Of a stretch of 22,161 bases of DNA, positions 20,863-22,161 are shown in pieces. Positions within the stretch are counted from its first letter, which is position 1; each line of letters opens with the position of its first letter. The notes below the pieces were generated by a model. That model was given only the letters and a program-made list of their open reading frames with translations. It made no database searches and was not told where the DNA came from. Origin of the DNA: a virus; IMG/VR virus record IMGVR_UViG_3300025732_000294, positions 1-22,161 of that record. The stretch is one strand, 5' to 3'. The position numbers and the translations under genes were made by a program.

Positions 20863-21187
20863 GGGTCAGACCGAGATTGGCCGAGATGGCGTCCAGCTGG
20901 TACTCGTCATCACCCTGCGGCCCGAGGTTAGCTCCCCAGTTCTGCCATTGCGCTTCGGTCATGTTCACGTTGCCGTTCTTGAGCACCGTGACGATAGTCT
21001 GCTCGTCCTGAGCCGCGATCAGCACCGCGCCGGTGGTCGGGTCAAGTTGCTCGGCGACGGGAGGGACAACCACGACGTTCTCAAGTTGGTAGAAATAACT
21101 TGGTGGTGGCCCTAGGGTGATCGAACGGATGGAAAGGACGTTGGCCGTGCTGGGATAGACGGCGACTTCGACAATAGGTGTTTGCAT
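20855..21187 (-). CDS. Hypothetical protein between fibre and signal peptidase-like gene (110 aa)
   Basis: ATG 21187 lies 12 nt after the fibre stop. It starts MQTPIVEVAVYPSTANVLSI. A beta-rich N-terminal half is followed by VAEQLDPTTGAVLIAAQDEQ and a Trp-rich helix stretch (MTEAQWQNWGANLGPQGDDE). The position after a fibre gene suggests a fibre assembly protein or chaperone, as tail-fibre assembly genes often follow the fibre, but no family is recognised. There is no obvious Shine-Dalgarno. Confidence 0.65.
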   Translation of the reverse strand: MQTPIVEVAVYPSTANVLSIRSITLGPPPSYFYQLENVVVVPPVAEQLDPTTGAVLIAAQDEQTIVTVLKNGNVNMTEAQWQNWGANLGPQGDDEYQLDAISANLGLTRA

Positions 21188-21199
21188 GGTTAGTAAGTA

Positions 21200-22161
21200 T
21201 TAAACGGTTACGAGGGCGACCTTGTAAAGCGTGCCGCCGATGTCCACTTGCAGGTATTGAGTGGTATCCAGCGTGGTCGTGGCTGCGACACGGATGCCCA
21301 GCTTCCAAGCGCCAGCGGTGCCGCCATTTGGTGCAGCGGTTTTAATAGTTCCCGCAAAGGTCGCGCTGTTGTCGCCATACAAACTCAAAACCTTTGTTTG
21401 CGTAGTCGTATCGACTCCGGCGTTTACCAAAAACGCCATTTCATTTACCGAAGGAGTAACAGAATTGAAAGTGTTTCCAATGCCGTTACGGAAACTTCCA
21501 GCGGCATTGTAAGTAAATACAATGTCGTTAGTGGTAGCTGAATTGGCAGAAAGAACCGTAGCGTTTGCAACGGCAGTCGTAGTTTTGACAAGCAGATTGC
21601 CCGCGAACGTCGAAGTAGTAGATCCAACTGTAAATTTAGTTACGCCTCCAACGTCCCATCGAAAACCAAGACCGTTGTAGTCAGAGATGATTTCTCCACC
21701 GCTATTAACAATGGTGCAGGTGCTTGGAGCGGCTCCGGTGCGGATGATTGAAAAACCGCTGCCTCCTGCTCCGGTTGAAACCGATACGGTGCCTCCAAAT
21801 GTTCCCGTCCCCGCAAACGTCGCGTTGCCGGTGGTGAGCGTGAGCTGCGGAGTACCTGCAATTGCCAACGCTATGTTTTTCCCAGCAATCGACTGATTCA
21901 GTAACGTGCCGATTGAATTGATGAATTGGAGGTAGCCGTTGAGGGTCGTGCCGTCAGCTTCGTAGCCAGCGAAATAGCCGGAAGCAGCAGCGATTTTGAA
22001 GCCCTCTTGCGTGTTAGATCGGACCGTCCCCGCAAACGCCGCCGTCCCGTTCACCTGCAACTTCTGCCCGCCGTCGATGACCGTGCCGAGGAGGAGGTTG
22101 CCGGTTGTGTCAACCATCCGCATGGCAACACCAGCATATCCGGTATTTACAAACGACAGTC
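21200..22161 (-). CDS. Fibre-like phage structural protein, C-terminal part (runs off the right edge)
   Basis: The frame is open from the window edge to TAA 21200, about 319 residues; the ATG at 22123 is internal. The sequence is Gly/Thr/Ala/Ser-rich and beta-repetitive, with NTGYAGVAMRMVDTTGNLLL and ITDGG-like turns (GGQKLQVNGTAAFAGTV). Four copies of a [A/T]FAG[TN] turn occur. This composition is typical of trimeric beta-structured phage fibres. No peptidase S74 chaperone domain is seen at the end; the C-terminus (YLQVDIGGTLYKVALVTV) looks like a small capping strand domain. It is AT-richer than the neighbours, suggesting acquisition. Receptor binding is likely but the exact virion location is unknown. 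Confidence 0.68.
   Translation of the reverse strand, partial: LSFVNTGYAGVAMRMVDTTGNLLLGTVIDGGQKLQVNGTAAFAGTVRSNTQEGFKIAAASGYFAGYEADGTTLNGYLQFINSIGTLLNQSIAGKNIALAIAGTPQLTLTTGNATFAGTGTFGGTVSVSTGAGGSGFSIIRTGAAPSTCTIVNSGGEIISDYNGLGFRWDVGGVTKFTVGSTTSTFAGNLLVKTTTAVANATVLSANSATTNDIVFTYNAAGSFRNGIGNTFNSVTPSVNEMAFLVNAGVDTTTQTKVLSLYGDNSATFAGTIKTAAPNGGTAGAWKLGIRVAATTTLDTTQYLQVDIGGTLYKVALVTV
21350..22040 (-). repeat. Four dispersed copies of the FAG[TN] coding repeat in the fibre gene
   Basis: Plus-strand copies similar to CCCGCAAANGTCGC occur at about 22028, 21809, 21600 and 21351. They encode AAFAGT, ATFAGT, STFAGN and ATFAGT. The spacing is 219, 209 and 249 nt, so this is a repeated structural module of roughly 70-80 residues with diverged interiors, not a short tandem array. 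It suggests growth of the fibre by module duplication. Confidence 0.65.

Overview
The window looks like about 22 kb of a lambda-type siphovirus genome or prophage. Every gene I can support lies on the minus strand, so the transcript reads from the right edge to the left. Genes are packed end to end, often with 1-4 nt stop/start overlaps (ATGA or GTGA). The DNA is GC-rich (near 60% by eye), except for a visibly AT-richer fibre gene at the right edge. I saw no plus-strand genes, tRNA, CRISPR array, insertion sequence, integrase or repressor. The host cannot be named from sequence alone. A GC-rich Gram-negative bacterium is a reasonable guess, resting on the Sec-type lysozyme signal and the phage families present.

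Right part (22161 to 17122). It starts with the C-terminal part of a fibre-like repeat protein and a small unknown protein. Next come a signal-peptidase-like serine protease of the Ser-His (SipW/Sec11) type and a run of small membrane or coiled-coil proteins with holin character. The head genes follow: a prohead protease fused to a scaffold-like tail, a capsid cement protein and the major capsid protein. A strong Rho-independent terminator lies just after the capsid gene.

Middle part (17103 to 5951). Two glycosyltransferase genes sit between the capsid gene and the head-tail joining genes, where lambda has FI. The order then matches lambda FII-Z-U-V-G-GT-H-(M/L)-K-J: connector, tail completion protein, tail terminator, tail tube, tail assembly chaperones, short tape measure, minor tail proteins, NlpC/P60-like tail hydrolase and a 1047-residue tail tip protein with fibronectin-type repeats. 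The chaperone pair carries a textbook -1 frameshift signal: A AAA AAC, a stop codon directly after it, and a 6-bp GC hairpin 7 nt downstream.

Left part (5950 to 1). After a 140-nt gap come a small unknown gene and an exported lysozyme-like protein. The recombination module follows: an ExoX C-terminal-like protein, a RecT-like annealing protein, a 98-residue unknown and a RecE-like PD-(D/E)XK exonuclease. Four small genes, a RusA resolvase, a replication initiator-like protein and the start of a DnaB helicase complete the window. The initiator gene contains a 56-nt pure polypyrimidine/polypurine tract next to two palindrome-like repeats 24 bp apart, which makes it a candidate origin inside the initiator gene, as in lambda O.

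The likely logic is this. RecE/RecT-type recombination, RusA and DnaB copy and resolve the DNA. The head and tail modules build the virion. The glycosyltransferases probably modify a virion or host-surface glycan. Lysis functions appear split between the holin-like cluster in the head region and the lysozyme beside the recombination genes.
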